Shown here piece by piece: positions 1-9,504 of a stretch of 64,000 nucleotides of DNA. This stretch comes from an uncultured Thermomicrobiaceae bacterium. Its GTDB lineage: Bacteria > Chloroflexota > Chloroflexia > Thermomicrobiales > Thermomicrobiaceae. The notes beneath the pieces were generated by a model, which searched no databases, had not been told where the DNA came from, and saw only the letters and a list, made by a program, of their open reading frames with translations. The stretch is from the NCBI GenBank assembly GCA_938082375.1, contig CALKCJ010000001.1:62001-126000 (forward strand). Direction: 5' to 3'. The stretch's first letter is position 1. Each line of letters begins with the position of its first letter. Both the position numbers and the translations under genes were made by a program.

Positions 1-2
1 TG

Positions 3-221
3 GGTCAAGATGTCCAATCGAAATGCCTGGCACGAAGTGTCGGACGAGCTGTCGAAGCCCCGCTCTCCAGCGAGGTGCTGATCGCCCTCGGCCTGGTGGT
101 CACCGAGCTCGCCCGCGCCGCCGGTATCCATCAGGCCGCCGGATTCGCTCCCACTCCTGACCCGACGTACTGCGGCTCCCAGCTTGGTGCTACGCAACGC
201 CGTAGACAAGCAAAATGGTGA
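3..221 (+). CDS. C-terminal tail of an unidentified protein, cut by the window edge
   Basis: An open frame runs in from the left edge and stops with TGA at 219-221. Only its middle (about 70-150), an alanine/leucine-rich helix with high GC at third codon positions, looks convincingly coding. The first 60 bases look more gene-like in another frame, where a tryptophan/asparagine-rich stretch ends at a TGA near 79-81. This would fit a frameshifted or decayed gene. I do not recognise the product. The stop overlaps a possible ATG (215) of the next gene. Confidence 0.3.
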   Translation, partial: GQDVQSKCLARSVGRAVEAPLSSEVLIALGLVVTELARAAGIHQAAGFAPTPDPTYCGSQLGATQRRRQAKW

Positions 222-289
222 GAGAAGCGGCGATGGTTCTCGCCTTGGCCTCGCGGTACGTGGTCAATAGGGAGACGTACAATTCCAGT

Positions 290-1345
290 ATGTGTCACGC
301 CACGATCAGCCTGCTCGCCCAGCGCATCCATGCTGGTGACCCACTCGATCAGGATGAAATCACCGCGATCTCCGGCTGGCAAGCTGAGGTCAGATGGCAA
401 TTCATCGATATCTTGTTTTTGTCGCCCTTAGGCCGCCGCTGGCTCCGTGCCCGGTTGCTCAATGTCCTGCCCGCCCCAGAGCGCGCTGCCCTCGCTGAAC
501 GGCTACTCGACTGGATCGAGGACTTCGACCCGCTCCACCGCGACCGGTCGATCCGCGAACTGGTGTCGGCCCTGCCGGAGGAGACGTTCGACCGTGTGCT
601 CGTCTGGCTCGCGGGCACCAATGCTGCTGGTGCTGTCTGGGAAAGGGTCGCCGGTACTAGCCGTGCCGCGCTTCGTGAAGCTGCTTTGCACGTGCTTCAC
701 CACGGCACACCTCTCGCACGCGAGACGATGATCTACTTACTCCTCCTCGACCCCGAGCATCCTGACCTGCTTTCGACCGAGGATCGCACCGCGCTGCTCG
801 TCGAGATGCTCGTCGATCCCGATCCGGAAGTGCGCGGCCACGCAGCCGAACTGGCCGCAGAGTCGGATCCTGAGCTGCTGCTGACGGAGCTCGACACCTT
901 CCTCTACGACGAGAGTGAGCGTGTACGCGCCGCCGCCTGGGCAACCGCTTTCGCTGCCGATCACGGAGCCGCCGCCGAGCGCGCGGCAAGACTTGTCGCC
1001 GATGAGGGTGCTCCCCTCTCCATACGGCGGAGCGCGCTCTGCGCGCTTGGTGAGCGGCTCTCGACCGAACAGATTGCGCCGCTCCTCGCGCTCCTGGTCA
1101 CCAACCCCGAGCGAACGCTGGCCGAGGACGCTGCTGAGCTGCTGTGGCGTCAACACCGCCACCCGCTCCCAGCCCAATCCGCGGTCCAGAGTCCGCATCC
1201 TGCGGTGCGTGAGATCGGCGAGCGGTTGCTCCACCCCACGCACGGCTCACCGGCCGCCGGTGGTGACCGCCCCGGTGCGCCCTCGTCCGCGTTTTACCGC
1301 AACCTGCTGGGGGTTAGAAAGAAGCTAAAAAGGAGCAAAGATTGA
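290..1345 (+). CDS. HEAT-repeat protein of unknown function
   Basis: The product is all-helical and made of tandem HEAT-like repeats, clearest from about residue 110 to 290, where units with the pattern D-P-(D/E)-x-x-V-R-x-x-A-A recur (for example DPDPEVRGHAAELAAE and DESERVRAAAWATAF). Such solenoids are protein-binding scaffolds, and nothing here points to catalysis. It ends with a basic tail (VRKKLKRSKD). The start is uncertain: in-frame ATG codons lie at 215, 233 and 290. The ATG at 290 begins where the helical domain begins and has a TACAAT -10-like element at 278-283, so a leaderless transcript is possible. The ATG at 233 has a weak GAGAG site. The gene converges on the aldolase gene downstream. 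The HEAT assignment is fairly sure and the role unknown. Confidence 0.8.
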   Translation: MCHATISLLAQRIHAGDPLDQDEITAISGWQAEVRWQFIDILFLSPLGRRWLRARLLNVLPAPERAALAERLLDWIEDFDPLHRDRSIRELVSALPEETFDRVLVWLAGTNAAGAVWERVAGTSRAALREAALHVLHHGTPLARETMIYLLLLDPEHPDLLSTEDRTALLVEMLVDPDPEVRGHAAELAAESDPELLLTELDTFLYDESERVRAAAWATAFAADHGAAAERAARLVADEGAPLSIRRSALCALGERLSTEQIAPLLALLVTNPERTLAEDAAELLWRQHRHPLPAQSAVQSPHPAVREIGERLLHPTHGSPAAGGDRPGAPSSAFYRNLLGVRKKLKRSKD

Positions 1346-1410
1346 CAGCACGACCACCCCCACGAGGATGGCCGCAACCGCGAGGAGCATACCTCCGAAG
1401 GGCTCGACGT

Positions 1411-2070
1411 TCAGCCTCCGGTGTGATAGACGCTCCGCCGCAGCTCCGCTACCGCCTGTTGGCCCATCCCGTGCAACCGTAGGCCAGCGGCGCGCGCTGT
1501 GACCACCATCCGGCACAAGAACTCGAGCGTTTCCATCCGGCGAAAGGATGTCAAGGGCGAGTCGCCGACCGTCACTGCCCCGTGATTGGCCATGAGCACA
1601 ACGTAGCGGTCATCTCCCAGCGCCTCGGCCACCGCTCGCGCCAGGTCCTCAGTTCCAGGCCTGATGTAGGGCACGCGAGCGATTTGTCCGAGATAGAGCG
1701 CTGTCTCTGGCACGAGATCTGTGGGCGGCTCCTGTTCGCTACAGGCGATCAGCGTGGTATAGAGCGGTGACAGGTGGATGACGCAGTGCACGTCAGGCCG
1801 GCGCTGGTAGATACGCCGGTGAAGCTGGACTTCGCTCGAGGCTTGCGCCGGCTGGCCGGGTTCACCGAGAAGTGGGCACAACACTAGGTTTTGCGGATCC
1901 AGTTGGTCGAGCCTGGTACCGCGTTCGGTTATGACAAAGTGCGCTTCGCTGTAGCGTACGCTGAGGTTGCCACCCGTGCCCCACAGCAGGCCGCGGCATC
2001 CTGCCAGACGCCCCAACGCGATCAGCTCTTCACCAGGTGCTGAATCGTTCGGCATGGTTCGGATACCCAT
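1411..2070 (-). CDS. Class II aldolase/adducin-family protein with an altered metal site
   Basis: The 219-residue product has the class II aldolase signatures: GGNLS at 33-37 (phosphate-binding loop), SSE at 78-80 (the catalytic glutamate position of L-fuculose-1-phosphate aldolase), a histidine at 99 and NHG at 162-164. The family (FucA, AraD, MtnB) cleaves or dehydrates phosphorylated sugars with a zinc ion held by three histidines, two of them in an HxH motif. Here that motif reads VIHLSP instead of the usual VVHTHSP, so the second histidine is missing. It is the last gene of a minus-strand run 55 bases after sucD. The alternative start ATG at 2055 would remove five residues. The substrate cannot be told: FucA, AraD or MtnB-like are all possible, and mtnA lies far away at 57 kb. 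Confidence 0.8.
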   Translation of the reverse strand: MGIRTMPNDSAPGEELIALGRLAGCRGLLWGTGGNLSVRYSEAHFVITERGTRLDQLDPQNLVLCPLLGEPGQPAQASSEVQLHRRIYQRRPDVHCVIHLSPLYTTLIACSEQEPPTDLVPETALYLGQIARVPYIRPGTEDLARAVAEALGDDRYVVLMANHGAVTVGDSPLTSFRRMETLEFLCRMVVTARAAGLRLHGMGQQAVAELRRSVYHTGG

Positions 2071-2125
2071 CCGCTCGTCCGCCGCGCATCGCGATCCACG
2101 CTGTGTGTCGCTGGCTGCCGAGAAC

Positions 2126-2995
2126 TCACCCGAGAGCCTTACGAATCAGCTCTGCCACCTGTGCCGGCCGCTCAGCCACGGGGACGCCCGCTGCCTCCAG
2201 TGCCGCGATCTTTTCGGCCGCTGTACCCTGGCCACCTGAGATGATGGCGCCAGCGTGGCCCATCCGCTTCCCCGGCGGAGCGGTACGTCCGGCGATAAAC
2301 CCCACCACCGGCTTGGTGACATGCTCCTTGATGTACGCGGCTGCAGCCTCCTCGTCAGTGCCGCCGATCTCCCCGATCAGCACGATCGCCTCGGTTTCGA
2401 GATCGGCCTGGAACATCTCGAGGACGTCGATGAACGACGTCCCAATGATTGGATCTCCACCGATGCCGACAGCGGTCGACTGCCCGATGCCTGCCCGTGT
2501 TAACGCCCATACGACTTCGTACGTGAGCGTGCCGCTTCGCGAAACGATCCCGACCGGGCCAGGGCGGTGGATGTAGCCGGGCATGATGCCGACCTTCGCC
2601 TGCCCAGGCGTGATCAGCCCCGGGCAGTTGGGACCGATGAGCCGGCAACCACGCGACCGCACGTGTTCGTAGACCTTCACCATCTCCAGCGTCGGAATGC
2701 CCTCGGTGATGCAGACGACCAGCGGGATCCCAGCGTCGACTGCCTCGTAGATCGCGTCTGGCGCATACGGCGCAGGCACGTAGATGATCGACGCATTGGG
2801 CGAGGTCACCTCGACCGCGGCGGCCACCGTATTGAAGACAGGTACACCGTGCACGTCCCTGCCACCGGCACCTGGTGTTACACCGGCCACCACCTTGGTG
2901 CCGTACTCGATCATCTGAGCGGTATGGAACGAGCCTTCGCGCCCGGTAATCCCTTGCACCAACAGTCGCGTCTCCAGCCCGACCAGTACGCTCAT
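2126..2995 (-). CDS. sucD: Succinyl-CoA synthetase alpha subunit
   Basis: This 289-residue protein is the alpha subunit of the ADP/GDP-forming succinyl-CoA ligase of the citric acid cycle (succinyl-CoA + NDP + Pi to succinate + NTP + CoA). The N-terminal CoA-binding Rossmann domain has [10 protein letters not shown] at about 16-25. The later ligase domain carries the phosphorylated histidine in [11 protein letters not shown] (about 247). Length and motifs are normal for the family. Its ATG overlaps the TGA of sucC by four bases (ATGA), which is typical translational coupling for a heterodimer. Function is certain. Confidence 0.97.
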   Translation of the reverse strand: MSVLVGLETRLLVQGITGREGSFHTAQMIEYGTKVVAGVTPGAGGRDVHGVPVFNTVAAAVEVTSPNASIIYVPAPYAPDAIYEAVDAGIPLVVCITEGIPTLEMVKVYEHVRSRGCRLIGPNCPGLITPGQAKVGIMPGYIHRPGPVGIVSRSGTLTYEVVWALTRAGIGQSTAVGIGGDPIIGTSFIDVLEMFQADLETEAIVLIGEIGGTDEEAAAAYIKEHVTKPVVGFIAGRTAPPGKRMGHAGAIISGGQGTAAEKIAALEAAGVPVAERPAQVAELIRKALG

Positions 2996-4140
2996 GCCCG
3001 TACCTCCCGGCCCCGTGCTGCCGCGACCGCCCGTTGCGCTGCCTCTTCCATGGTATCCACGACAGTCAACCCCGCCTCGGCCAGCATCCGCCGCCCTTCC
3101 TCTTGCCTGGTGCCCACCAGCCGGATAACGACGGGCACGGGTACCTCGACGGTCTTCAGTGCCTCGAGTAGCCCCTCAGCCACGACGTCGCAGCGGGTAA
3201 TGCCTCCAAAGATGTTGATCAGGACGGCCCGGACATTCGGATCGGACAAGACGAGCCGGAGTGCGGTCGCCACCTGCTGGCTACTCGCACCCCCGCCGAC
3301 GTCAAGGAAGTTCGCTGGGGAGCCACCATACAGCTTGACCGCGTCCATCGTCGCCATGGAGAGGCCGGCACCATTGACGACACAGCCAATCGTGCCGTCC
3401 AGCCGGACGAAGCTGATGCCGGCCGCACGCGCCTCGCGCTCCAAGGGGTCTTCGGCCTCTAGGTCGCGCAGCGCCTCGTGCTCCGGATGCCGAAACAAGG
3501 CATTATCGTCGAGCACGACCTTGGAGTCGAGCGCTAGCCACGTCCCGCCAGACGTCAGCGCCAGAGGGTTGATCTCAGCGAGTGACGCGTCGACCGCCGT
3601 ATACGCAGCGAAGAGTTGGCGCGCGATCGCCGCGAACGGCCGCACGAGCTCCGGCTCTAGTCCGAGCGCAAACCCTAGCCGACGCGCTTGGTAGTCGTGC
3701 AGGCCAAGCAGCGGGTCAGCATGTTCCTGGACGATCTTCTCCGGCGTCTCCCGCGCCACTTCCTCGATGTCGATACCGCCGGCCGCACTGGCCATCACGG
3801 CGATACGGCGCCTGGCACGGTCGAGCACAACGCCGAGATAGTACTCACGGGCGATGTCGACTGCCGGTGCGACTAGCACCTTGTGTACCGTGGCGCCGCG
3901 GATGCTCATGCCCAGGATCTGGCGAGCAGCTTCCGCCGCCTCGCCTGGGTTCGTGGCCAGCCGGATTCCGCCGGCCTTCCCTCTCCCCCCGACGTGCACC
4001 TGCGCCTTGATCACGACCGGCACCCCGAGCTCTTCTGCCACCGCACGCGCCATCTCAGCAGTCGTGCAGACCTTCCCCTCATTGACCGGGATACCGAAGC
4101 GGCTGAAGATCTCGGCTGCTTGATACTCGTGGATGTTCAT
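2992..4140 (-). CDS. sucC: Succinyl-CoA synthetase beta subunit (ADP-forming)
   Basis: The 382-residue beta subunit binds nucleotide through an N-terminal ATP-grasp fold ([12 protein letters not shown] start, [16 protein letters not shown] near 43-58, where the grasp loop sits). The C-terminal half is a flavodoxin-like ligase domain ([12 protein letters not shown] and [10 protein letters not shown], which pins the succinate/phosphate site). It works as a heterodimer with SucD in the cytoplasmic citric acid cycle. It is the first gene of sucC-sucD-(aldolase). A promoter-like extended -10 lies 46 bases upstream. Nothing unusual was seen. Confidence 0.97.
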   Translation of the reverse strand: MNIHEYQAAEIFSRFGIPVNEGKVCTTAEMARAVAEELGVPVVIKAQVHVGGRGKAGGIRLATNPGEAAEAARQILGMSIRGATVHKVLVAPAVDIAREYYLGVVLDRARRRIAVMASAAGGIDIEEVARETPEKIVQEHADPLLGLHDYQARRLGFALGLEPELVRPFAAIARQLFAAYTAVDASLAEINPLALTSGGTWLALDSKVVLDDNALFRHPEHEALRDLEAEDPLEREARAAGISFVRLDGTIGCVVNGAGLSMATMDAVKLYGGSPANFLDVGGGASSQQVATALRLVLSDPNVRAVLINIFGGITRCDVVAEGLLEALKTVEVPVPVVIRLVGTRQEEGRRMLAEAGLTVVDTMEEAAQRAVAAARGREVRA

Positions 4141-4185
4141 CCGGCGTCCCTATCGCTCGACCACCGCAATCGAACACTGCGCCCG

Positions 4186-4196
4186 ATCATAGCATA
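4186..4196 (-). promoter_or_regulatory. Extended -10 promoter element of sucC
   Basis: On the minus strand this reads TATGCTATGAT, that is TGC plus a TATGAT -10 box. The -35 is weak, as expected for an extended -10. It sits 46 bases before the sucC start. The same TATGCTAnnnT string precedes the DUF1028 gene, purF and mdh. Confidence 0.5.
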
Positions 4197-4356
4197 GCCG
4201 TCGCAGCGACCCTTTTTGCACCGCGGTCAACCGGTTTGGGACGGCACTTCCTACGATCCGTACGCTTGCTCGCCGGTGCTGAGAGACCACACGGCGGTGT
4301 TAAGCACCGCTCGGACGCCGGGCGAGCGTCACGCCGGCCGCCCTGACGACCGGCCA

Positions 4357-6030
4357 CTAGCCGCTCTCTTTCGGCCAGATGGGCACCTTTATCCGGTGGG
4401 CTCGCGCGTGCAGTACCGCTCGCTCATAGCCAGCGTCGACGTGGCGCAGCACCCCGATGCCAGGGTCGTTTGTCAGCACCCGCTCCAAGCGGCCTGCGGC
4501 GCGAGGCGTGCCGTCGGCGACGATGACCATACCGGCGTGGATCGAGAGCCCGATGCCGACACCGCCACCATGATGCACGGCAACCCAGGTGGCCCCCGAG
4601 GCGGTGTTCAGCAGCGCGTTCAGGATCGGCCAGTCAGCGACTGCGTCGGAACCGTCGCGCATCCCCTCCGTCTCCCGGTAGGGCGAAGCCACCGACCCGG
4701 CGTCGAGATGGTCGCGTCCGATCACGATGGGAGCCTTGACCTTGCCGGCACGAACGAGCTCGTTGAAACGCAGGCCAGCCAGATGACGTTCACCGTGTCC
4801 CAGCCAGCAGATCCGGGCCGGCAGCCCCTGGAACTTGACACGTTCTTCGGCCATCGAGAGCCAGCGGCGCAGTGACTCATTCTCTGGGAACAGCTCCATC
4901 AGCGCCCGGTCGGTGACGAGGATATCTTCAGGATCGCCGGAGAGCGCGACCCAGCGGAAGGGGCCCTTCCCCTCGCAGAACAAGGGGCGGATGTATGCCG
5001 GAACGAACCCGGGGTAGGCGAAGGCGTCCTCGACCCCGGCGAGGTAGGCCTGCCCGCGCAGATTATTGCCGTAGTCGAACACCACGGCGCCAGCCCGCTG
5101 GAACGCGAGCATCGCGCGCACGTGCTCGGCCATTGCCCAGCGCGCACGCTTCACGTACGTCTCTGGATCCCGCTGGCGCAGCAGTCGGGCATCCTCCAGC
5201 GTCATCTCGGGCACGATGTAGCCGTCGAGCGGGTCGTGCGCCGCCGTCTGGTCGGTGACGACGTCTGGCTGGAAGTCCCGCTTGACCAGCTCGGGCAGCA
5301 CCTCGGCCGCATTGCCCACGAGGCCGATCGAACGCGCCTCGCGGCGTTGCGCGTAGTCGCGCGCGCGTGCCAGCGCCTCGTCGAGTGAGGCTGTCGCCTC
5401 GTCGAGATAGCCGGTCTCGAGCCGCCGCTGGATACGCTCGGGATCGACCTCAACCACCAGGCAGACGCCACCGTTCATCGTGACGGCGAGAGGTTGGGCA
5501 CCACCCATACCGCCCAAGCCGGCGGTGAGGACGATCTTCCCCGACAGGGAACCGCCAAAGTGCTGGCGGGCTACTTCCGCGAACGTCTCGTACGTCCCCT
5601 GGAGGATGCCTTGCGTGCCGATATAGATCCAGGAGCCGGCAGTCATCTGCCCGTACATCGTAAGGCCGAGTCCCTCGAGCCGCCAGAACTCTTCCCAGGT
5701 TGCCCACTTCGGCACGAGCAGCGCGTTCGCGATCAATACGCGCGGTGCATCGGGAAACGTGCGCACGACGCCCACCGGCTTCCCTGATTGCACGAGCAGC
5801 GTCTCGTCGTTCTCAAGCTCCCGTAGGCACCGGACGATCGCGTCGAACGCCTCCCAGTTGCGCGCCGCCTTGCCCGTCCCGCCGTAGACGATCAGCTCCT
5901 CAGGGCGCTCGGCTACCTCGGGGTCGAGGTTGTTCATCAGCATGCGGAGAGCTGCTTCCTGCCCCCACCCTTTGCAGGAGAGCCTCGAGCCGCGGGAGGC
6001 ACGGATCAGTCGAGGTTGTGCGGTGCTCAT
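4357..6030 (-). CDS. hutU: Urocanate hydratase
   Basis: Urocanate hydratase (EC 4.2.1.49) adds water to trans-urocanate to give 4-imidazolone-5-propanoate, the second step of histidine degradation, using tightly bound NAD+ as electrophile. The 557-residue length is normal. The NAD-binding glycine-rich stretch GLGGMGGAQ lies near 170-180, and the conserved cysteine of the active site is in [10 protein letters not shown] near 405. I chose the ATG at 6030 because AAGGAG lies eight bases upstream; a GTG nine bases earlier has no such site. It follows hutH by 60 bases in the same direction, so the two steps are co-expressed. hutI and hutG are not in the window. Confidence 0.97.
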   Translation of the reverse strand: MSTAQPRLIRASRGSRLSCKGWGQEAALRMLMNNLDPEVAERPEELIVYGGTGKAARNWEAFDAIVRCLRELENDETLLVQSGKPVGVVRTFPDAPRVLIANALLVPKWATWEEFWRLEGLGLTMYGQMTAGSWIYIGTQGILQGTYETFAEVARQHFGGSLSGKIVLTAGLGGMGGAQPLAVTMNGGVCLVVEVDPERIQRRLETGYLDEATASLDEALARARDYAQRREARSIGLVGNAAEVLPELVKRDFQPDVVTDQTAAHDPLDGYIVPEMTLEDARLLRQRDPETYVKRARWAMAEHVRAMLAFQRAGAVVFDYGNNLRGQAYLAGVEDAFAYPGFVPAYIRPLFCEGKGPFRWVALSGDPEDILVTDRALMELFPENESLRRWLSMAEERVKFQGLPARICWLGHGERHLAGLRFNELVRAGKVKAPIVIGRDHLDAGSVASPYRETEGMRDGSDAVADWPILNALLNTASGATWVAVHHGGGVGIGLSIHAGMVIVADGTPRAAGRLERVLTNDPGIGVLRHVDAGYERAVLHARAHRIKVPIWPKESG

Positions 6031-6090
6031 CGCTGTCACTCCTTCCTCGCCGCGTGGTCGCGCTGCACGGCGAGAAGTCCTTTGTTCAAC

Positions 6091-7662
6091 TCATTCCTCC
6101 AGTGTCTCCGCCACCAACCCACCCTCACGGAGTAGCGTCAGCAGGGCCGAGATGTCGTCGGCGACGACATGGTCATCCCGCTCGCGAAAGGGCACGCGTT
6201 CGCGGATACGCTCGTAGAGCGCCCGCAACGGGCTGCCGGAGGGCGGCACGCGCCCGGCGAGGTCGCAGGCCTGGGCGGCACAGAGTGCCTCGACGGCGAC
6301 GATCGTCTCGACGTTCGCCACCACCTGGCGGAAGGCCCGTGCCGCTGTCGCCCCCATGCTGTTGTAGTCCTCGACGTTCGCCGAGGTCGGGATCGAGTCG
6401 ACGCTGCTCGGATGAGCCAGCACGCGGTTCTCGGCAACCAGTGATGCAGCCAGGTAGTGCGCGACCATGGCGCCGCTGTTAAGGCCCGGCTCGGCGACCA
6501 AAAAGGGAGGCAAACCGTAGTCCTCAGCATCGACGAGCAGCGCGACTCGCCGCTCGATCATGGCCCCGAGCGAGGCGATCGCGATCTTCGTCGCGTCACA
6601 GCCAAGCGCCAACGGGTGTCCATGAAAGTTGCCACCTGACAGCACCACCGCATCACCAATCACAGCCGATGTGAAGACCAGGGGATTGTCGGTCGCGGAA
6701 TTCACTTCAATCTCAAGCGTTGTACGGAGCGGCACGAGGGTATCGTGGACGGCCCCGTAGACCTGCGGGATGCAGCGGATCGAGTAGGGATCCTGCACGC
6801 GCCCACCCGTGCGTTCCGGCTCCGGCACCGGCTCGAGGAGCGTCCGGACGCGCTCGGCGACTCGACGCTGGCCAGGGTGCGGGCGAACCGCGTGCAGGCG
6901 CGGGTCGAAGGGCGAACGCCGGGCACCCAGGGCGCAGGCTGACAGTGCCGCCATGGCGATCGCGGAGTCGAGCAGGCGTTCGGCGTCGAGCAGCGCCAAT
7001 GTGGCGAGCGCGGCCGTTATCTGGGTGCCGTTGATGAGCGCGACTGCCTCTTTGGGCTCGAGTTCGAGCGGCTGGATCCCTCGCACTTCGAGTGCCCGGA
7101 CCGCCGGAACGATCGTCCCGTCCAGCTCGACCCGTCCAAGACCGACTAGCGGGAGCGCCAGATGGGCGAGCGGTGCGAGGTCTCCACTCGCACCCAGTGA
7201 ACCCTGGCTTGGAACAACTGGATGGATGCGGGCGTTCAGCAGCGCAAGGAGCGCCTCGATCACAGCCGGGCGGACGCCGGAGTGGCCGGCGGCCAGGGCA
7301 TTGGCCCGCAGCAACAGTGCCGCACGGACGACTTCAGCCGGCAGCGGCTCGCCAGCACCAGCTGCATGGCTGCGAAGCACGTTGAGCTGGAGCTCCCGTA
7401 CCTGCTCAAGCGAAATCAGCCGATCAGACAGCGAGCCGACGCCCGTCGTCACCCCATAGACCGGCCGACCGGCCTGGGCCATGCGCGCGACCGCCGCGCT
7501 CGAGGTTTCGACACGGCCCCGTGCAGCGTCGCTCAGACGCACCGGCATCCCGTGCCTGGCAACGCGCACCACATCCTCCAGCCGCAGGTTCGCCCCGTCC
7601 ACCAGGACAACCCCGGGCACCGCCGAAGCTGCGCTACCCGGCTTCGATTCTGCTTTCGGCAT
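6091..7662 (-). CDS. hutH: Histidine ammonia-lyase
   Basis: Histidase (EC 4.3.1.3) removes ammonia from L-histidine to give urocanate. Its 4-methylidene-imidazol-5-one cofactor forms from an Ala-Ser-Gly triad, seen here at 158-160 in GSLGASGDLAPLAH. The catalytic tyrosine region VYGVTTGVG lies at 68-76. The 523-residue product has family length. Two starts are close together: ATG 7662 (GGAG nine bases upstream, chosen) and ATG 7677 (site too close). The frame stays open far upstream but without family sequence. It is first gene of hutH-hutU. Related MIO enzymes (phenylalanine/tyrosine ammonia-lyase) are alternatives, but the hutU partner makes histidase nearly certain. Confidence 0.96.
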   Translation of the reverse strand: MPKAESKPGSAASAVPGVVLVDGANLRLEDVVRVARHGMPVRLSDAARGRVETSSAAVARMAQAGRPVYGVTTGVGSLSDRLISLEQVRELQLNVLRSHAAGAGEPLPAEVVRAALLLRANALAAGHSGVRPAVIEALLALLNARIHPVVPSQGSLGASGDLAPLAHLALPLVGLGRVELDGTIVPAVRALEVRGIQPLELEPKEAVALINGTQITAALATLALLDAERLLDSAIAMAALSACALGARRSPFDPRLHAVRPHPGQRRVAERVRTLLEPVPEPERTGGRVQDPYSIRCIPQVYGAVHDTLVPLRTTLEIEVNSATDNPLVFTSAVIGDAVVLSGGNFHGHPLALGCDATKIAIASLGAMIERRVALLVDAEDYGLPPFLVAEPGLNSGAMVAHYLAASLVAENRVLAHPSSVDSIPTSANVEDYNSMGATAARAFRQVVANVETIVAVEALCAAQACDLAGRVPPSGSPLRALYERIRERVPFRERDDHVVADDISALLTLLREGGLVAETLEE

Positions 7663-7740
7663 ACTTCTGCGCTCCATCTCTCCTACCCGCGTTCTCGACC
7701 CTCGGCACGTTGTTCGCGAGATGAGGCTTCCACTTCTGCT

Positions 7741-7769
7741 ACTATATCGTGTATACAGAAAAGCAACGG
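7741..7769 (-). promoter_or_regulatory. Putative hutH promoter with overlapping TGTATACA operator
   Basis: On the minus strand a TATAGT -10 box (7741-7746) lies about 80 bases before the hutH start. The perfect palindrome TGTATACA (7750-7757) sits just upstream of it inside the spacer, where a repressor would block polymerase. HutC-type GntR repressors bind related TGTA-n-TACA sites. No regulator gene is adjacent, so the link to HutC is inference. The -35 is weak. Confidence 0.4.
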
Positions 7770-7839
7770 CCTCGCCGGATGATTCGACGACCCGATGCAC
7801 GGGAACCAGAGGGAGGTCGAGGAAAGGGAGGGTCGCACC

Positions 7840-8199
7840 ATGGGACGTCAGCTCCGGAGTTTCACTGCAGGGTTCGTCGGCGGAGCGCTGGTCGGTGCGG
7901 CGAGCGCCCTGCTCTTTGCCCCACGGCCAGGCCAACAAGTGCGCGAGCAGCTCCGTGAGCGCACGAGAACGCTCCAAGCGCAGGCCCAGACGGTGGTCGG
8001 GGAAATGCGCTCGCGCTCACAGGAACTCTTGACGCGGACCAAGGTTCTGGTGGAGAGCGCGGCCGAGACGGCGGGCCAGCGAGTACAGGAGATCGGTCAG
8101 CGTGTCCGGCCCCAGCAGCCGCCAGCCGCAGAGATGCCTTCTCCGGCGATGACCTTCCCACCAGCGGAGCAGCCCTCGGCATCCTCGCCGGGTAACTGA
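7840..8199 (+). CDS. YtxH-domain membrane-anchored protein
   Basis: The 119-residue product begins with a glycine/alanine-rich transmembrane helix (about 9-27, FVGGALVGAASALLFAPRPG) followed by a long charged helix and a proline-rich tail. The LLFAPRPG turn is the hallmark of YtxH-domain proteins, small general-stress-associated envelope proteins with no known enzymatic role. The helix from 28 to 90 looks able to form a coiled coil. The start is fixed by AAAGGGAGG eight bases before the ATG. A shorter relative follows 142 bases downstream. It is divergent from hutH. Confidence 0.85.
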   Translation: MGRQLRSFTAGFVGGALVGAASALLFAPRPGQQVREQLRERTRTLQAQAQTVVGEMRSRSQELLTRTKVLVESAAETAGQRVQEIGQRVRPQQPPAAEMPSPAMTFPPAEQPSASSPGN

Positions 8200-8341
8200 T
8201 ACCGCTGAGCCTGGCACAGGGCGCAGATGGAAGATGTGGGCACCGCTCGTGCCAACCTGTGATCGTCAAGCCTGAGGACGCTGAGCGTCATGCTGCTGGA
8301 CGACGGGTGAGTGATGTCGAACGATCGGAGAGCGGTACGAT

Positions 8342-8527
8342 ATGCTGGGCCGTGTGCGCACCGCATTGAAGTTCCTGACCTGGGGACTGTTGCTCGGCTT
8401 GCTCTTTGCGCCGCGAAGCGGCGCCGAGACCAGGCGCCGGGTAGTCCAGTGGATGACCTACCGTGTCGAGAGAGCGGCAGGGCGAGTCCTCCGCATCGGA
8501 GGGACAGCTCAGCCGATTCAACGGTAG
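8342..8527 (+). CDS. Short YtxH-like membrane protein
   Basis: A 61-residue protein with one transmembrane helix (about 8-23) and the same LLFAPRSGAETRR turn seen in the YtxH protein just upstream, then a short basic helix. It looks like a minimal, shortened relative of its neighbour. GGAG lies eleven bases upstream of the ATG. No function is known. Confidence 0.75.
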   Translation: MLGRVRTALKFLTWGLLLGLLFAPRSGAETRRRVVQWMTYRVERAAGRVLRIGGTAQPIQR

Positions 8528-8718
8528 ATCACGATCGATCGCCCGGGTCGCTCGGCTTGTTCGACGGGGACCGTGGCTGCGGAGTAACCGCCACCAGGTA
8601 CGCGCGACGGGCGAGGAGTGGCCTGTCGCTTCCTAGGAGCCGTGAGATGCAGCGTACCAGCACCTGCGGCCCGGTGGTCGAGTAGACTGCGCTGGAAGGG
8701 GTGAGAGGGAGAGGGCAG

Positions 8719-9474
8719 ATGTTCCCGATTGGGGACGACAACAGCGGCCGGCAATCATTCCCGTTCGTCAACGTCGCCTTGATCCTCGTCAACATTGCAG
8801 TCTTCCTGTATCAGCTCTCCCTCCTCGCCACCTCTCCGCAGGCGCTCGAGCACTTCGTCACAGCGTATGGCGCTATCCCAGCCGAGCTGACGACTGCTAC
8901 CGACCTGCCCCCACGGATCGGCATGCCGGTCTATCTGACCGTCATCACCTCGATGTTTCTGCACGGCGGCTTCCTGCACATCGCGGGCAACATGTGGTAC
9001 CTCTGGATCTTCGGTGACAACGTCGAAGACACGATGGGCCACCTGAGGTACCTGGTCTTCTACCTCCTGGGAGGCATCGCTGCCGCGGTCGCGCAGACGC
9101 TGGCCGCGCCCTCCAGCACCGTGCCGATGGTCGGCGCGAGCGGAGCGATATCAGCGGTCATGGGAGCGTACCTCGTGCTTTTCCCTGGAGGTCAGGTGCG
9201 CACGCTGGCCTTCATAGGCTGGATCCCGCTGGTTTTCTACTTGCCGGCGCTGATCCTCATCGGCTTGTGGTTCGTGATCCAGTTCTTCGCCGGTCTCGCT
9301 TCCTTCGGCATCGAGACCGCACCCACCGGCGGAGTCGCTTACTGGGCCCACATCGGCGGCTTCCTCACTGGCGTGTTGCTGGTCTGGCTCTTCCGGAACC
9401 CCGATCGGGTCGAGCGCCAGCGAGCCGCTCGCCGTGCCCACCGCGCGTTCCAGCGCGCCACCTCCCGCTGGTGA
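8719..9474 (+). CDS. Rhomboid-family intramembrane serine protease
   Basis: The 251-residue protein has about six or seven membrane helices. The rhomboid signatures are present: HGGFLHIAGNMWYLWIFG (around 75-95, the HxxxN that forms the oxyanion hole), the nucleophile serine in GASGAISAVMGAYL (about 143), and the catalytic histidine in AHIGGFLTG (about 214). Rhomboids cleave membrane protein helices within the bilayer; substrates cannot be predicted. I chose the ATG at 8719, preceded by GAGGGAGAGGG, over a GTG 18 bases earlier. A charged arginine-rich tail ends the protein. Confidence 0.94.
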   Translation: MFPIGDDNSGRQSFPFVNVALILVNIAVFLYQLSLLATSPQALEHFVTAYGAIPAELTTATDLPPRIGMPVYLTVITSMFLHGGFLHIAGNMWYLWIFGDNVEDTMGHLRYLVFYLLGGIAAAVAQTLAAPSSTVPMVGASGAISAVMGAYLVLFPGGQVRTLAFIGWIPLVFYLPALILIGLWFVIQFFAGLASFGIETAPTGGVAYWAHIGGFLTGVLLVWLFRNPDRVERQRAARRAHRAFQRATSRW

Positions 9475-9504
9475 GTAATCGTGGTCGAGGCTCGACCACG
9501 CACG

